Shown here: positions 1 through 9,892 of the stretch, one piece after another | How positions within the stretch are numbered: position 1 is the stretch's first letter | How the letters are laid out: each line of letters begins with the position of its first letter | From: Mesostigma viride | Lineage: Eukaryota > Streptophyta > Mesostigmatophyceae > Mesostigmatales > Mesostigmataceae | Assembly: GCA_009746045.1 (NCBI GenBank) | Contig: RPFO01000132.1 | Span: forward strand, 809,590 to 873,589 | Reading direction: 5' to 3' | DNA length: 64,000 nt | The notes under the pieces: model-generated | Told to the model about the DNA's origin: nothing | The model's database searches: none | Seen by the model: the letters and a program-made list of their open reading frames with translations, nothing else | Program-made: the position numbers and the translations under genes

Positions 1-1014
1 GCCAAGTCCCAGAACACGGGTACTCAGGCTGTTCCAAAGACACTACCTGATCCCCTGGGCCCCTGGGACTCGATCCAGATGGATTTCGTCGGCCCGAAGA
101 CCAAGAATGGCGACAGCAAGATCTTGGTGTTCGTGGACCGACTCACGCGCATGTGCCACCTGGCCCCCTGTCCGGCTGACCTGACAGCCGAGGGGTTTGC
201 CAAACTGTACCTCAACCACGTCTTCCGGTTCCACGGACTCAGCCGCCAGTTCATCTCGGACCGAGACACGCTCTTCACAGCCCGGTTCTGGCAGGAGTTC
301 TTCGACTGCCTGGGAACCAAGGTGTCGCTAGGGACGGCTTATCACAGCTCGTCCTCCCATCTGGTGGAGCGGCTCAACCGCACGGTTCAGGAAACCATGC
401 GCCATTACACCGACGAGGTGGGCAGCAACTGGGAGGAGTTGCTGTGCTTCGTGGAGTTCTCCCTGAACAACGCACCACAGGCCGCCCATGGCCTCACCCC
501 GTTCTTTCTCAACACAGGAAGGCATCCGCTGACGCCGACCGACTTACTGACAAGTCCGGCGCTGGCGGAACCGGAGGTGCTGCGCACTACTCAGGCAGGT
601 GTGAGCAGCCTGCTGGAGAAGATGCGCCAGGCCCACAACAGTGCGGTTAAAGGGTACCGGGCCGCCGCTGAGCGCAACATGGCTCGCGTGGAAGGCAAGC
701 GGGACTCTAGAGCGCCGGACATCGAGGTCGGGGACTGGGTTCTGGTAGAGGGACCCCAGCTCGGTCGATTCTCCCAGAAGGTGGAAGGGGAGCTCAAAAC
801 GAAGCTCCGGCCCATGTACCTGGGACCTCACCAGGTGCTGGAGAAATGGGATGATGTCATGTTCAAGGTGGACGTGCCCATCTCATGGGGCACCGCGACA
901 ACCTTCCACCGCGACCAGCTCAAGCTGTACCACCAGAACTCGATCCAGGGTAGACTCAATCCCCCGGCTCCTGTGGAATACGACCCGGAGACAGGGGAAC
1001 AGGAGGATGAGGTC
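1..1014 (+). pseudogene. Ty3/gypsy integrase fragment (family D chromovirus)
   Basis: The frame is open from the first base and encodes the integrase core of a Ty3/gypsy polyprotein: first Asp in MDFVGP, second Asp in FISDRD, Glu in LVERLNR. It continues into the C-terminal DNA-binding part (GDWVLVEGP, LRPMYLGPHQVL). It closely resembles the pol at 52563-53495, so both belong to one family. The frame ends just before where that copy has its chromodomain, because an antisense copia LTR begins at 1015; the last codons before the stop at 1027-1029 are LTR sequence. The 5' part of pol lies outside the window. This is a truncated remnant with no point stops in the visible part. Confidence 0.9.
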
Positions 1015-1848
1015 TGTTGGAAAAGGTAGAGGAAACTAATGGGTTTTACACAATGCCTTGTGCTTGGCCTTGCTACCCTTTCACCTTGCAGGTGATGAAA
1101 GACTGAGCTTGAAGACAATGGAAGAGAGACCAGAAAAAGAGTTTTATTTCATAGGCTTAGAGGTTAGGAAAAGAGGTTCAATAGAGGTTGAATGGAGGTT
1201 CAATGGAGGTTCAATAGAGGTACCTGCCCTTAGGGGGCAGTTTCCTTTTATACCTTTTAGGCTAGGAAGGATGACATCAGCAATGACATCATCACAGAAG
1301 CTTGTAGAAACATCCTAGCATATTCCTAGCATATTCCCAGCATATTCTCAGTATATTCCAGGAATATTCCTGGCATATTCTTAGAACATTCCTAGAACAT
1401 TCTAGACATGATCCAATGAGCTGGCATAATAGCTAGATGCCAAGTGTCTACATAATAATGTGCCACATAACATAATTAATAAAGTGACACATCTCTTCTC
1501 CTTGGAGTGACAAGTGTCATGCAATGAGTCTACCCACTTGTCATCATGTAAGTCATAACATGTGTCATCATGAGCTTCCAACACTTGTCAGCTCATGGAC
1601 CAAACACTTGTCCACTAGGCCATAGCACCACTTGTCAATCAAATACGTGATGCTACTAGGCTGACTCAGGTTACAAGTCATCCATGTCCAAGAATAGGAC
1701 TATGGCACATGAATATTGATCAGCTCATTGAGCCCGATTCATCTAGCTTATCATAGCTATCAAATTCCCAGTCCATATGGAATAAATCCAACAAGAAATA
1801 AATCAGGCTGGGATATATTGTGGTCAGGTGGATATAATATCCTTAACA
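1015..1848 (-). repeat. LTR of outer antisense copia-A copy
   Basis: This is the reverse complement of the copia-A LTRs at 2872-3648 and 6539-7313. It begins TGTTGG and ends CTTAACA on the plus strand. It carries an extra stretch near 1120-1210 with short repeats of GGTTCAAT type, and more copies of the GAATAT-type short repeats, so it is longer (834 bp) and more diverged than the LTRs of the inner copy. Confidence 0.85.
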
Positions 1849-2871
1849 CCCCCCTTAGCCACATGGGCACAATGCAAAAGATGTCTGGGTAGGTGGAATC
1901 TCAACACCCCCCTTAACCACATGCTCGTAGCATGCCGTCCAGTTGCTAGCATGGTGCAACTGAAAATGAAGATGCCGTCCTCGTGAAACGCTTGAAGCTC
2001 CAACATGCGGTCATGAGCCGCACTACCGCCACTGATCCCCCCCCGGCAACGCGAATGAGTGTCCTACCATAGCAGCAACGCACTAGCTGCCCATCAATCC
2101 TGGATGGCTGTTACCCAACCCTTGGTTGGAAAAAGTGCTCTAGATGCTACATTCCCCCCTCACTCAAAGCGGCTGCCCATGGACAAAATAGGGGCACGCA
2201 GTCCCACACATATAATACGGCAACACATGCCAACAAAGAAGGTCCTTATGAGCTAACCCAAACGGTATAGAGGTAGGGTAACGGCAACAACACGTGCTGT
2301 ACACACACAAAGCAACATAACATACGCCATCTCACAAAATAAATGACACCAACATCACGTTTTATGCCAAATAAACGGGGTGAGCAAACAAACATATTGG
2401 CAACAAATGCCACACAAACAAGGTGCAATACAACCTTCAACACAAAACAGAGTGGCCATAACAGATAAACATGCTTCATAGCAAAGAAAACAGGACGTGC
2501 AAAACATTACCGCCACAAAGGCGAACACAGGTAACGATTTCTTCGTCACGATTCACAAATCAATGCCCGAGAGTAAACATTACGTCCGACATTACAGCTA
2601 GGCTATGCCGAAGTGCACAGCCGAATTCGACACAAAGGACGTAAGCATTTGCATAAAAGCAATGCTCTCAGCACAAAACAAAATAACACACGCGTCACAG
2701 GCACTTTACTTCCGAAAACAAGTCGTAGACGACGATATAACGGCGCTTCACTACGCCGCAGACCAGTGCCACAAATAGCGTGCAAAACCTCTGGATATAC
2801 ACTCCAGGTAGTCTCGTGGGAACAATGCCAAAATGCGTGGGCCATTGCCACTGAACGCATGGCAAAATAAA
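1849..2871 (-). mobile_element. Internal 3' part of outer antisense copia-A
   Basis: Reverse complement of the non-coding 3' internal region found at about 5510-6538 of the inner element, including the polypurine tract next to the LTR (C-rich on the plus strand near 1849-1858). The last five bases, ATAAA at 2867-2871, are the left copy of the target duplication made when the inner copia-A landed here. The outer element resumes at 7314. Short open frames in this stretch are not conserved as proteins. Confidence 0.85.
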
Positions 2872-3648
2872 TGTTAGGGATATTATATCCACCTGGCCAC
2901 AATATATCCCAGCCTGATTTATTTCTTGTTGGATTTATTCCATATGGACTGGGAATTTGATAGCTTTGATAAGCTAGATGAATTGGGCTCAATGAGCTGA
3001 TCAATATTCATGTGCCATAGTCCTATACTTGGACATGGATGACTTGTAACCTGAGTCAGCCTAGTAGCATCACGTATTTGATTGACAAGTGGTGCTATGG
3101 CCTATTGGACAAGTGTTTGGTCCATGAGCTGACAAGTGTTGGCAGCTCATGATGACACATGTTATCACTTACATGATGACAAGTGGGTAGACTCATTGCA
3201 TGACACTTGTCACTCCAAGGAGAAGAGATGTGTCACTTTATTAATTATGTTATGTGGCACATTATTACGTAGACACTTGGCATCTAGCTATTATGCCAGC
3301 TCAAATTGGATCATGTCTAGAATGTTCTAGGAATGTTCTAAGAATATGCTGGGAATATGCTAGGAATATGCTAGGATGTTTCTACAAGCTTCTGTGATGA
3401 TGTCATTGCTGATGTCATCCTTCCTAGCCTAAAAGGTATAAAAGGAAACTGCCCCCTAAGGGCAGGTACCTCCATTCAACCTCCATTCAAGCTCTTCTCC
3501 AACTATTATATTCTAATAAAGCCATTTATTCTTCCACGTAAATTGTCTTCAACCTCTCTTTCTTTCAGCACCTGCAAGGTGTGTGGGTAGCAAGGCCAAG
3601 CACAAGGCATTGTGTAAAACCCATTAGTTTCCTCTCCCAATCCAAACA
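2872..3648 (+). repeat. 5' LTR of copia-A
   Basis: TG...CA bounded LTR. It contains a TATA box (TATAAAA, 3437-3443), a poly(A) signal (AATAAA, 3515-3520), and upstream a cluster of short repeats with two GAATGTTC inverted pairs (3320-3327, 3331-3338) followed by three GAATATGC-type repeats. Confidence 0.92.
3437..3443 (+). promoter_or_regulatory. TATA box in copia-A 5' LTR
   Basis: TATAAAA lies 72 bp upstream of the AATAAA signal at 3515, the spacing expected of U3 promoter and R-region poly(A) signal in an LTR. The right LTR has the same pair at 7102-7108 and 7180-7185. Confidence 0.6.
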
Positions 3649-3663
3649 TGATATCGGAGGTTT
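3649..3663 (+). other. Primer binding site of copia-A
   Basis: Directly after the LTR is TGATATCGGAGG, similar to the initiator-Met-tRNA-complementary site TGGTATCAGAGC common in Ty1/copia elements, with a few mismatches. Confidence 0.55.
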
Positions 3664-3731
3664 GTTACTGAGGAACAAGAAGACCACTGTGAACCCAGAG
3701 ACATCCAATTCCATTGGCGACTGAAGACACC

Positions 3732-5450
3732 ATGGCTACCAAGGAAGCGTGCTACAAGCAATTCCGGGCAACAAGCAAGTCCATCACAACGTTTGATGGG
3801 CGGTCTCTGAGGAAATGGGAAGAAATCAAGGCTGTGTTGAAGGCCTTAGCATCGGCCTATTGTGACCTGGTCAAGGTCCTAACTGGAGAGGAGGATTCGC
3901 TAAAGGAGGTCAAGACTGCGCTGCTGGAGGCGGAGGAGCTACTGCACGGAAGGCGTTCTGCTCAAGCAAAGGAGGGCTCCCCTAACGGCCAGGTTTTCCA
4001 CACTACTACGAAGAAAAGTGGAGGAAAGAGGCGGTGCAATTACTGCAAGAAGGCCGGGCACGTGGACACCCAGTGCTGGGAGAAGCATCCGGAGCTGAAG
4101 CAAGAACGCAAGAACAAGGCAACGCGACGGAACCAAGCGAGAAAGGAGCACTCACCAGGTGCCAGCGAGGCGCGTATCACCGAGGAGGCTGCGGAGCGGT
4201 CCGGCTTCGTCTTCGCCACCATCGCCGAGTCGCCATCGCCGTCGGATGCTGCTGCACTCACGCAGTATGAAAAGAAAGCACCGACCAGCTGGGTGCTGGA
4301 TTCTGCAGCGAGCTGTCACATGACGCCATGCCCGTCGGATTTCGTGTGCCTGCACCCTCACAACAGGGAAATCGCCGGCTCAGGCGGCAAACTGAAGGCG
4401 ACAGCCATCGGGACTGTCAAGCTGAAGCTGCCGGGCCAGGAGGCAGACGTGCACCTCCAAAACGCGCTGCTCGTTCCAAAGCTGAGCACCCGACTTTTAT
4501 CTGTCGGCCAGCTCGTCAAGGATGGCCACAACGTCGACCTCGCCAAGCGGGTTGCTGTGCTGGACAGCAGGCCCTGCAGCATCGTGACGAGGAACAACAC
4601 CTACTTTTTGCCCGCGCGCGGTGCGGACGCAGCGATGGACGCCATCCCAGAGCTGAAATCTTCGGCGACGAGCTTCAAGGACGTCGACGCTGCCTGTCAA
4701 GGGCAGAAAATGGCGAGCAGCGAGCGCAGCATCTCACGTGCCTCGGGACACGCGGCGGAGTGGCTGGCCGTGGGCCTAACGGTCATACTGGCCATGCTTG
4801 CCCGTGTATGCGGGATCGGGGGCGGCCTACTGGGCATTACTCGCACACTGCGTGGCTTTATATACTCTGCGCCGGCCCAGTGGAAGTTCACGCCAATTCG
4901 AGAAGTTTCCAGCGCAATGGAGAAGTCCGTGTCAGACGCTGAAGTACTTCCAGAAACCGCGGTCCAGAACAGCCCAGTGCAGGCGGAGCGCGTTGTCGCC
5001 GCCAGCATACCAGGTGATACTGGTGCTAGTAACCAAAGTCCGGCGACCAGACCAAAGGCGCGGCGCTCGAACGCTGCCAGCCTAACTGAGGGGGAACAAA
5101 TTCGTGACGCGAGGGCGAAATCGACCATTTTTCTAAGTCCTGGACTGCCAAGTCCGGTGCTGGCGCGAGGCCTCGAGCGAGCCGACAACGACGTGGACAG
5201 CGACCTGTCAGCCACAGTGCTGTCAAGCACCAACGGTCAACTCAGGTGCAAAATGCTGCCAAGGTATCACGTCGGTCAGTTTACGGTGTTCGGCCAGGCT
5301 ATGGCATTTGCAATTGCGCTAGCTGCAACGACCCTTGGAAATTGTCGCCCAGGATGCACAGACCCCACTCCTCAAGGTTGCCTTAATGTTTTGTCTGTGG
5401 GAAATGAACTTGTATGTCGACTTTTGTGTCGTGTTTGCTGGAAATTGTGA
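3732..5450 (+). CDS. Copia-A Gag-protease-like protein with extra C-terminal region
   Basis: I start at the ATG at 3732 (good context, ACCATGGC); the frame is open slightly upstream. In order: a short Gag C-terminal-like part; a CCHC zinc knuckle (CNYCKKAGHVDTQC, about 4036-4077); a copia-type aspartic protease start (WVLDSAASCHMTP, Ala where Gly is usual) with the downstream LLSVGQL motif. Instead of integrase there follow about 270 residues I do not recognise, including a hydrophobic segment (VGLTVILAMLARVCGIGGG, about 4770-4830) and a Cys-rich end. The same C-terminal region is present in the antisense copy at 7379-8024, so it belongs to the element. Complete RNA packaging and proteolysis are plausible roles; the extra domain has no assigned function. 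Confidence 0.8.
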   Translation: MATKEACYKQFRATSKSITTFDGRSLRKWEEIKAVLKALASAYCDLVKVLTGEEDSLKEVKTALLEAEELLHGRRSAQAKEGSPNGQVFHTTTKKSGGKRRCNYCKKAGHVDTQCWEKHPELKQERKNKATRRNQARKEHSPGASEARITEEAAERSGFVFATIAESPSPSDAAALTQYEKKAPTSWVLDSAASCHMTPCPSDFVCLHPHNREIAGSGGKLKATAIGTVKLKLPGQEADVHLQNALLVPKLSTRLLSVGQLVKDGHNVDLAKRVAVLDSRPCSIVTRNNTYFLPARGADAAMDAIPELKSSATSFKDVDAACQGQKMASSERSISRASGHAAEWLAVGLTVILAMLARVCGIGGGLLGITRTLRGFIYSAPAQWKFTPIREVSSAMEKSVSDAEVLPETAVQNSPVQAERVVAASIPGDTGASNQSPATRPKARRSNAASLTEGEQIRDARAKSTIFLSPGLPSPVLARGLERADNDVDSDLSATVLSSTNGQLRCKMLPRYHVGQFTVFGQAMAFAIALAATTLGNCRPGCTDPTPQGCLNVLSVGNELVCRLLCRVCWKL

Positions 5451-6538
5451 GGCGCCGTAAGCGTGCGTTTTCTGGTTCTTTCTTTGTGTTCTTCCAGCAA
5501 TTATGTGCTTATTTTGCCATGCGTTCAGTGGCGATGGCCCACGCATATTGTTATTGTTCCCACGAGACGTTTTCTACGTACCTGGAGTGTGTATCCAGAG
5601 TTTTTGCACGCTATTTGTGGCACTAGTCTGCGGCGTAGTGAAGCGCCGTTATATCGTCGTCTACGACTTGTTTTCGTAAGTAAAGTGCCTGTGACGCGTG
5701 TGTTATTTTGTTTTGTGCTGAGAGCATTGCTTTTATGCAAGTGTTTACGTCCTTTGTGTCGAGTTCGGCTGTGCATTTCGGCATAGCCTGTAATGTCGGA
5801 CGTCATGTTTACTCTCGGGCACTGATTTGTGAATCGTGACGAAGTAATCGTTACTTATGTGTTCGCCTTTGTGGCGGTAATGTTTTGCACGTCCTGTTTT
5901 CTTTGCTATGAAGCGCGTTTATCTGTTATGGCCACTGCGTTTTGTGTTGAAGGTTGTATTGTACCTTGTTTGTGTGGCATTTGTTGCCATGTTTGTTTGC
6001 TCACCCCGTTTATTTGGCGTAAAACGTGATGTTGGTGTCATTTATTTTGTGAGATGGCGTATGTTATGTTGCTCCGTGTGTGTACAGCACGTATTGTTGC
6101 CGTTACCCTACCTCTATACCGTTTGGGTTAGCTCATAGGGACTTTCTTTGTTGGCATGTGTTGCCGTATTATATGTGTGGGACTGTGTGGCCCTATTGTG
6201 TCCATGGGCAGCCGCTTTGAGTGAGGGGGGAATGTAGCATCTAGAGCACTTTTTCCAACTAAGGGTTGGGTATCAGCCATCCAGGATTGATGGGCAGCTA
6301 GTGCGTTGCTGCTATGGTAGGACACTCATTCGCGTTGCCGGGGGGGACGGATCAGTGGCGGTAGTGCGGCTCATGACCGCATGTTGGAGCTTCAAGCGTT
6401 TCACGAGGACGGCATCTTCATTTTCAGTTGCACCATGCTAGCAACTGGACGGCATGCTACGAGCATGTGGTTAAGGGGGGTGTTGAGATTCCACCTACCC
6501 AGTCATCTTTTGCTTTGTGCCCATGTGGCTAAGGGGGG
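5451..6538 (+). mobile_element. Non-coding 3' internal region of copia-A
   Basis: About 1.1 kb between the Gag-protease stop and the right LTR. It has only short, Cys-rich frames that look like chance. It ends in the polypurine tract AAGGGGGG at about 6531-6538, directly against the LTR. Homologous to 1849-2871 on the other strand. Confidence 0.7.
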
Positions 6539-7313
6539 TGTTAGGGATATTATATCCACCTGGCCACAATATATCCCAGCCTGATTTATTTCTTGTTGGA
6601 TTTATTCCATATGGACTGGGAATTTGATAGCTTTGATAAGCTAGATGAATTGGGCTCAATGAGCTGATCAATATTCATGTGCCATAGTCCTATACTTGGA
6701 CATGGATGACTTGTAACCTGAGTCAGCCTAGTAGCATCACGTATTTGATTGACAAGTGGTGCTATGGCCTATTGGACAAGTGTTTGGTCCATGAGCTGAC
6801 AAGTGTTGGCAGCTCATGATGACACATGTTATCACTTACATGATGACAAGTGGGTAGACTCATTGCATGACACTTGTCACTCCAAGGAGAAGAGATGTGT
6901 CACTTTATTAATTATGTTATGTGGCACATTATTACGTAGACACTTGGCATCTAGCTATTATGCCAGCTCATTGGATCATGTCTAGAATGTTCTAGGAATG
7001 TTCTAAGAATATGCTGGGAATATGCTAGGAATATGCTAGGATGTTTCTACAAGCTTCTGTGATGATGTCATTGCTGATGTCATCCTTCCTAGCCTAAAAG
7101 GTATAAAAGGAAACTGCCCCCTAAGGGCAGGTACCTCCATTCAACCTCCATTCAAGCTCTTCTCCAACTATTATATTCTAATAAAGCCATTTATTCTTCC
7201 ACGTAAATTGTCTTCAACCTCTCTTTCTTTCAGCACCTGCAAGGTGTGTGGGTAGCAAGGCCAAGCACAAGGCATTGTGTAAAACCCATTAGTTTCCTCT
7301 CCCAATCCAAACA
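6539..7313 (+). repeat. 3' LTR of copia-A
   Basis: Almost identical to 2872-3648. TATA box at 7102-7108, AATAAA at 7180-7185, ends AACA directly before the target duplication ATAAA (7314-7318). Confidence 0.92.
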
Positions 7314-8024
7314 ATAAACACATAATTGCTGGAAGAACACAATTAAGAAAGAACCAGAAAACGCAGGCTTACGGCGCCTCACAATTTCCAGCAAACACGA
7401 CACAAAAGTCGACATACAAGTTCATTTCCCACAGACAAAACATTAGGGCAACCTATAGGAGTGGGGTCTGTGCATCCTGGGCGACAATTTCCAAGGGTCG
7501 TTGCAGCTAGCGCAGTTGCAAATGCCATAGCCTGGCCGAACACCGTAAACTGACCGACGTGATACCTTGGCAGCATTTTGCACCTGAGTTGACCGTTGGT
7601 GCTTGACATCACTGTGGCTGACAGGTCGCTGTCCACGTCGTTGTCGGCTCGCTCGAGGCCTCGCGCCAGCACCGGACTTGGCAGTCCAGGACTTTGAAAA
7701 ATTTGGCAGCTTGGTCGATTTCGCCCTTGCGTCACGAATTTGTTCCCCCTCAGTTAGGCTGGCAGCGTTCATGCGCCGCGCCTTTGGTCTGGTCGCCAGA
7801 CTTTGGTTACTAGCACCAGTATCACCTGGTATGCTGGCGGCGACAACGCGCTCCGCCTGCACTGGGCTGTTCTCGACCGCGGTTTCTGGAAGTACTTCAG
7901 CGTCTGACACGGACTTCTCCATTGCGCTGGAAACTTCTCGAATTGGCGTGAACTTCCACTGGGCCGGCGCAGAGTATAAAAAGCCACGCCGTGTGCGAGT
8001 AATGCCCAGTAGGCCGCCCCCGAT
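7314..8024 (-). pseudogene. Interrupted Gag-protease C-terminus of outer antisense copia-A
   Basis: The reverse complement of about 4810-5505, that is, the extra C-terminal region of the copia-A protein. It carries a frameshift near 7700, so it reads as two overlapping frames (8024 to 7443 and 7735 to 7379). It joins 2871 once the inner element is removed. Homology stops at 8024, where sequence of the Bc family begins with only a couple of shared bases; the outer copy is therefore truncated and its 5' half and other LTR are missing. Confidence 0.85.
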
Positions 8025-8387
8025 CAAGAGGGCTTTTCTTAAGGGTGACCAGGATCTGACAGGCTAGGCAGACTTGGAGAGATATATCCCTCCTTTCTTT
8101 GTGACTGTACCTGCTGTATGGAGAGCAGAGATAAAGGCCAGGTACCTGAGAATTCTGAAAGGGTTGGAAGGTCTCAGGTCCAGTCCCATCATCTGGAGGA
8201 AGAGCCTAGAGAAGTTCTTGAAGAATACCTGTGGCTTTTCTGTGTCTCCAGTGGATCCCTGTTTGTTCCAAGGGTCCCACAATGGCCTCCCTGTCTTTGC
8301 CTCCCTGCATGGTGATGACCTGCATCTCATAGGTCCACCAGACTGGGTTGAGGCTGTTTTGGCCAAGATCCAGAAGCGGTTTGAGCT
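8025..8387 (+). pseudogene. Bc family RT fragment, first part
   Basis: Decayed reverse transcriptase of the copia-like Bc family, matching 19320-19680 of the better copy. Recognisable are RAFLKGDQ (catalytic block A, Asp lost to truncation), IPPFF.TVPAVWRAE, and the active-site block VDPCLFQG...LHGDDLHLIG. A stop lies after the first block. It breaks at TTTGAGCT where a hAT element is inserted and continues at 9893. Confidence 0.85.
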
Positions 8388-8801
8388 CGGGTTGTTATGT
8401 ACGCCGCACTTTTGCGATAAAATGCGGGATAAAGCATATTATGGGCCTCGACGTATTTTACGCGTATTTTACGTCTGACCACGCGGTTTGGACTTAGAAT
8501 TTTTCGGGGGTACCAGCGGGCAGCGGGCACTGGCGCGGTGCCCAGATTCTGGGCGCGGCGCGCTCACTGCACATTTGAGATTTTTACTACTAGAAGTAGA
8601 TGCGTACAGTTCTTTTCATAAAGCGCAAGCCTTGCAAAATGTTTGGCCGGTAGGAGACAGCTAGGACTAGGTACATAACGCATAATAACAGTGTGCCAGC
8701 AAATGCCAGCTGTGCTACTGACGGTGTACAGTAATGCAATATAGCGACGACGAGGCCATTGCGACTGTGCGACAGTGTGCAGCCATTTTCGATTTGCAGC
8801 C

Positions 8802-9351
8802 ATGAGGAAGAAAGGGCCTGAATGGGATTTCGTTCTCGAGAAGAAAGAAGCAGTCACAGATGCTCTTAGTAACAAAACGCAGTTTGTGTCGAATAAGTTC
8901 TGCTCATTTTGCAACAAGAAGTTCTCATACGGGGCGGGGGCAATCAGCGTATTCCGAGTCCGTGCACACTTTGCCGGAATCGCAGGGGAAGGGATGTTAC
9001 CCTGCGACAAAATTCCACCGAATATCCGGAGCAAGTTTCTCAGGATGTATAACAACAAGTCGCAGCAGTCAGACACCAAGAAGCAGCACAATTTGAACAG
9101 GGCAATGGCGGAGATGGGAGGGGCTGCGCCGGCTGACTTGTCGTCGGTTCCCAGCAAAGGCCAGCTGAGCATCACCAAATGGCTGGTTCCCGTCGACGAG
9201 AAAGGTGTCCAGCTGCTGGCTGCCGAATTTTTTTATCGAGAACGGCATTGCCTTCAATGCGGCTGAGAGCGCCTCTTTCAAGCAGATGGTGGCCGGCATG
9301 GTCCAGTACAGAGGAGGGCACGTCACCCCTCCTTCTCGGCAGTTGTTGGGT
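8802..9351 (+). pseudogene. hAT transposase N-terminus (BED finger plus DUF659-like)
   Basis: From the ATG at 8802 the frame encodes a BED-type zinc finger: CSFCNKKFSYGAGAIS..RAHFAGI.GEGMLPC followed by KIPPNIRSKF, the usual layout of plant and protist hAT proteins. After a linker comes the start of the DUF659-like region. A frameshift at the T-run near 9230 breaks the frame to a stop at 9266; in the shifted frame the match continues (FFIENGIAFNAAESASFKQM, then HVTPPSRQLLGGE) to about 9350. The RNase-H-fold catalytic core and hATC dimerisation region are missing. Confidence 0.82.
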
Positions 9352-9378
9352 GGCGAGTGTGTATGTGTATGGAGCTTG

Positions 9379-9420
9379 TTGTGGGATCCTTGAGAGCACT
9401 TGCTCTCAAGGATCCCACAA
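9379..9420. repeat. Perfect hairpin inside the hAT element
   Basis: Two 20-nt arms (9379-9398 and 9401-9420), perfectly complementary, separated by the 2-nt loop CT. The left arm with upstream sequence (9354-9398) is repeated directly at 9474-9518. Confidence 0.9.
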
Positions 9421-9569
9421 TAAGGTCCTTGTGTCCTATATCCTCTGCTGTTGTGCATTTTGTCAATGATGAATGTGTGTGTATGTGTATGGAGCTTGTT
9501 GTGGGATCCTTGAGAGCATGGTCCGTAGTTGTGTCTTATGTCCTCTCATGCATTATAGAGTGGATGGCT

Positions 9570-9600
9570 TTCCTTACAATTAATTAATTAATTAATTGAT
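9570..9600. repeat. AATT microsatellite
   Basis: A short run of TTAA/AATT repeats at 9579-9599. Confidence 0.8.
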
Positions 9601-9892
9601 TCCTTACAATTCCCGTTGCAGCATGCTCCCCCCTGCATTTAACAAATCATAATCAGATAGGATTGCAGGGCATAAATGGAAGATGTTAATAAATAAGCAT
9701 ATACACCAAATTTCAGTTGTAATAACTGCATGACCATTATCAAGGAGCGTGCTAATTGGGTGACTGACAATTGGACCACAAAAACTGTCGCGCATTTTAC
9801 CACCGCGTATTTTATACCCCCCACGTATAATACGCGTATTTTAAGTCCACGTATTATACCCCGCACACGTATTTTACAACCTGGTAATTGAG

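Larger units (their letters stand above)
2872..7313 (+). mobile_element. Copia-A, complete non-autonomous LTR retrotransposon
   Basis: A complete LTR element of 4442 bp flanked by the 5-bp duplication ATAAA (2867-2871 and 7314-7318). LTRs of 777 and 775 bp start TGTTAG and end AACA. A primer-binding-like site follows the left LTR and a polypurine tract AAGGGGGG precedes the right one. The only long frame is a Gag-protease-like protein; integrase, reverse transcriptase and RNase H are absent, so movement would need enzymes from elsewhere. It sits inside an antisense copy of its own family. The two LTRs differ at very few positions, which suggests a fairly recent insertion. Confidence 0.92.
8388..9892 (+). 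mobile_element. hAT-type DNA transposon, defective
   Basis: About 1.5 kb splitting the Bc RT, flanked by TTGAGCT on both sides (8381-8387 and 9893-9899), near the 8-bp duplication of hAT elements. The termini are imperfect inverted repeats (left GGGTTGTTATGTACG, right complement AGGTTGTAAAATACG), resembling the CAGGGTTG ends of hATs. Both subterminal regions carry repeats of CGTATTTTAC type. It encodes a broken N-terminal piece of a hAT transposase and no catalytic core, so it cannot move on its own. Outer limits are uncertain by about 10 bp. Confidence 0.8.

Noticed and set aside
2246-2549. Cys-rich small ORFs (also 5829-6138)
   Set aside because: They lie in the non-coding 3' region of copia-A, overlap each other in different frames and differ between copies by frame-breaking changes.
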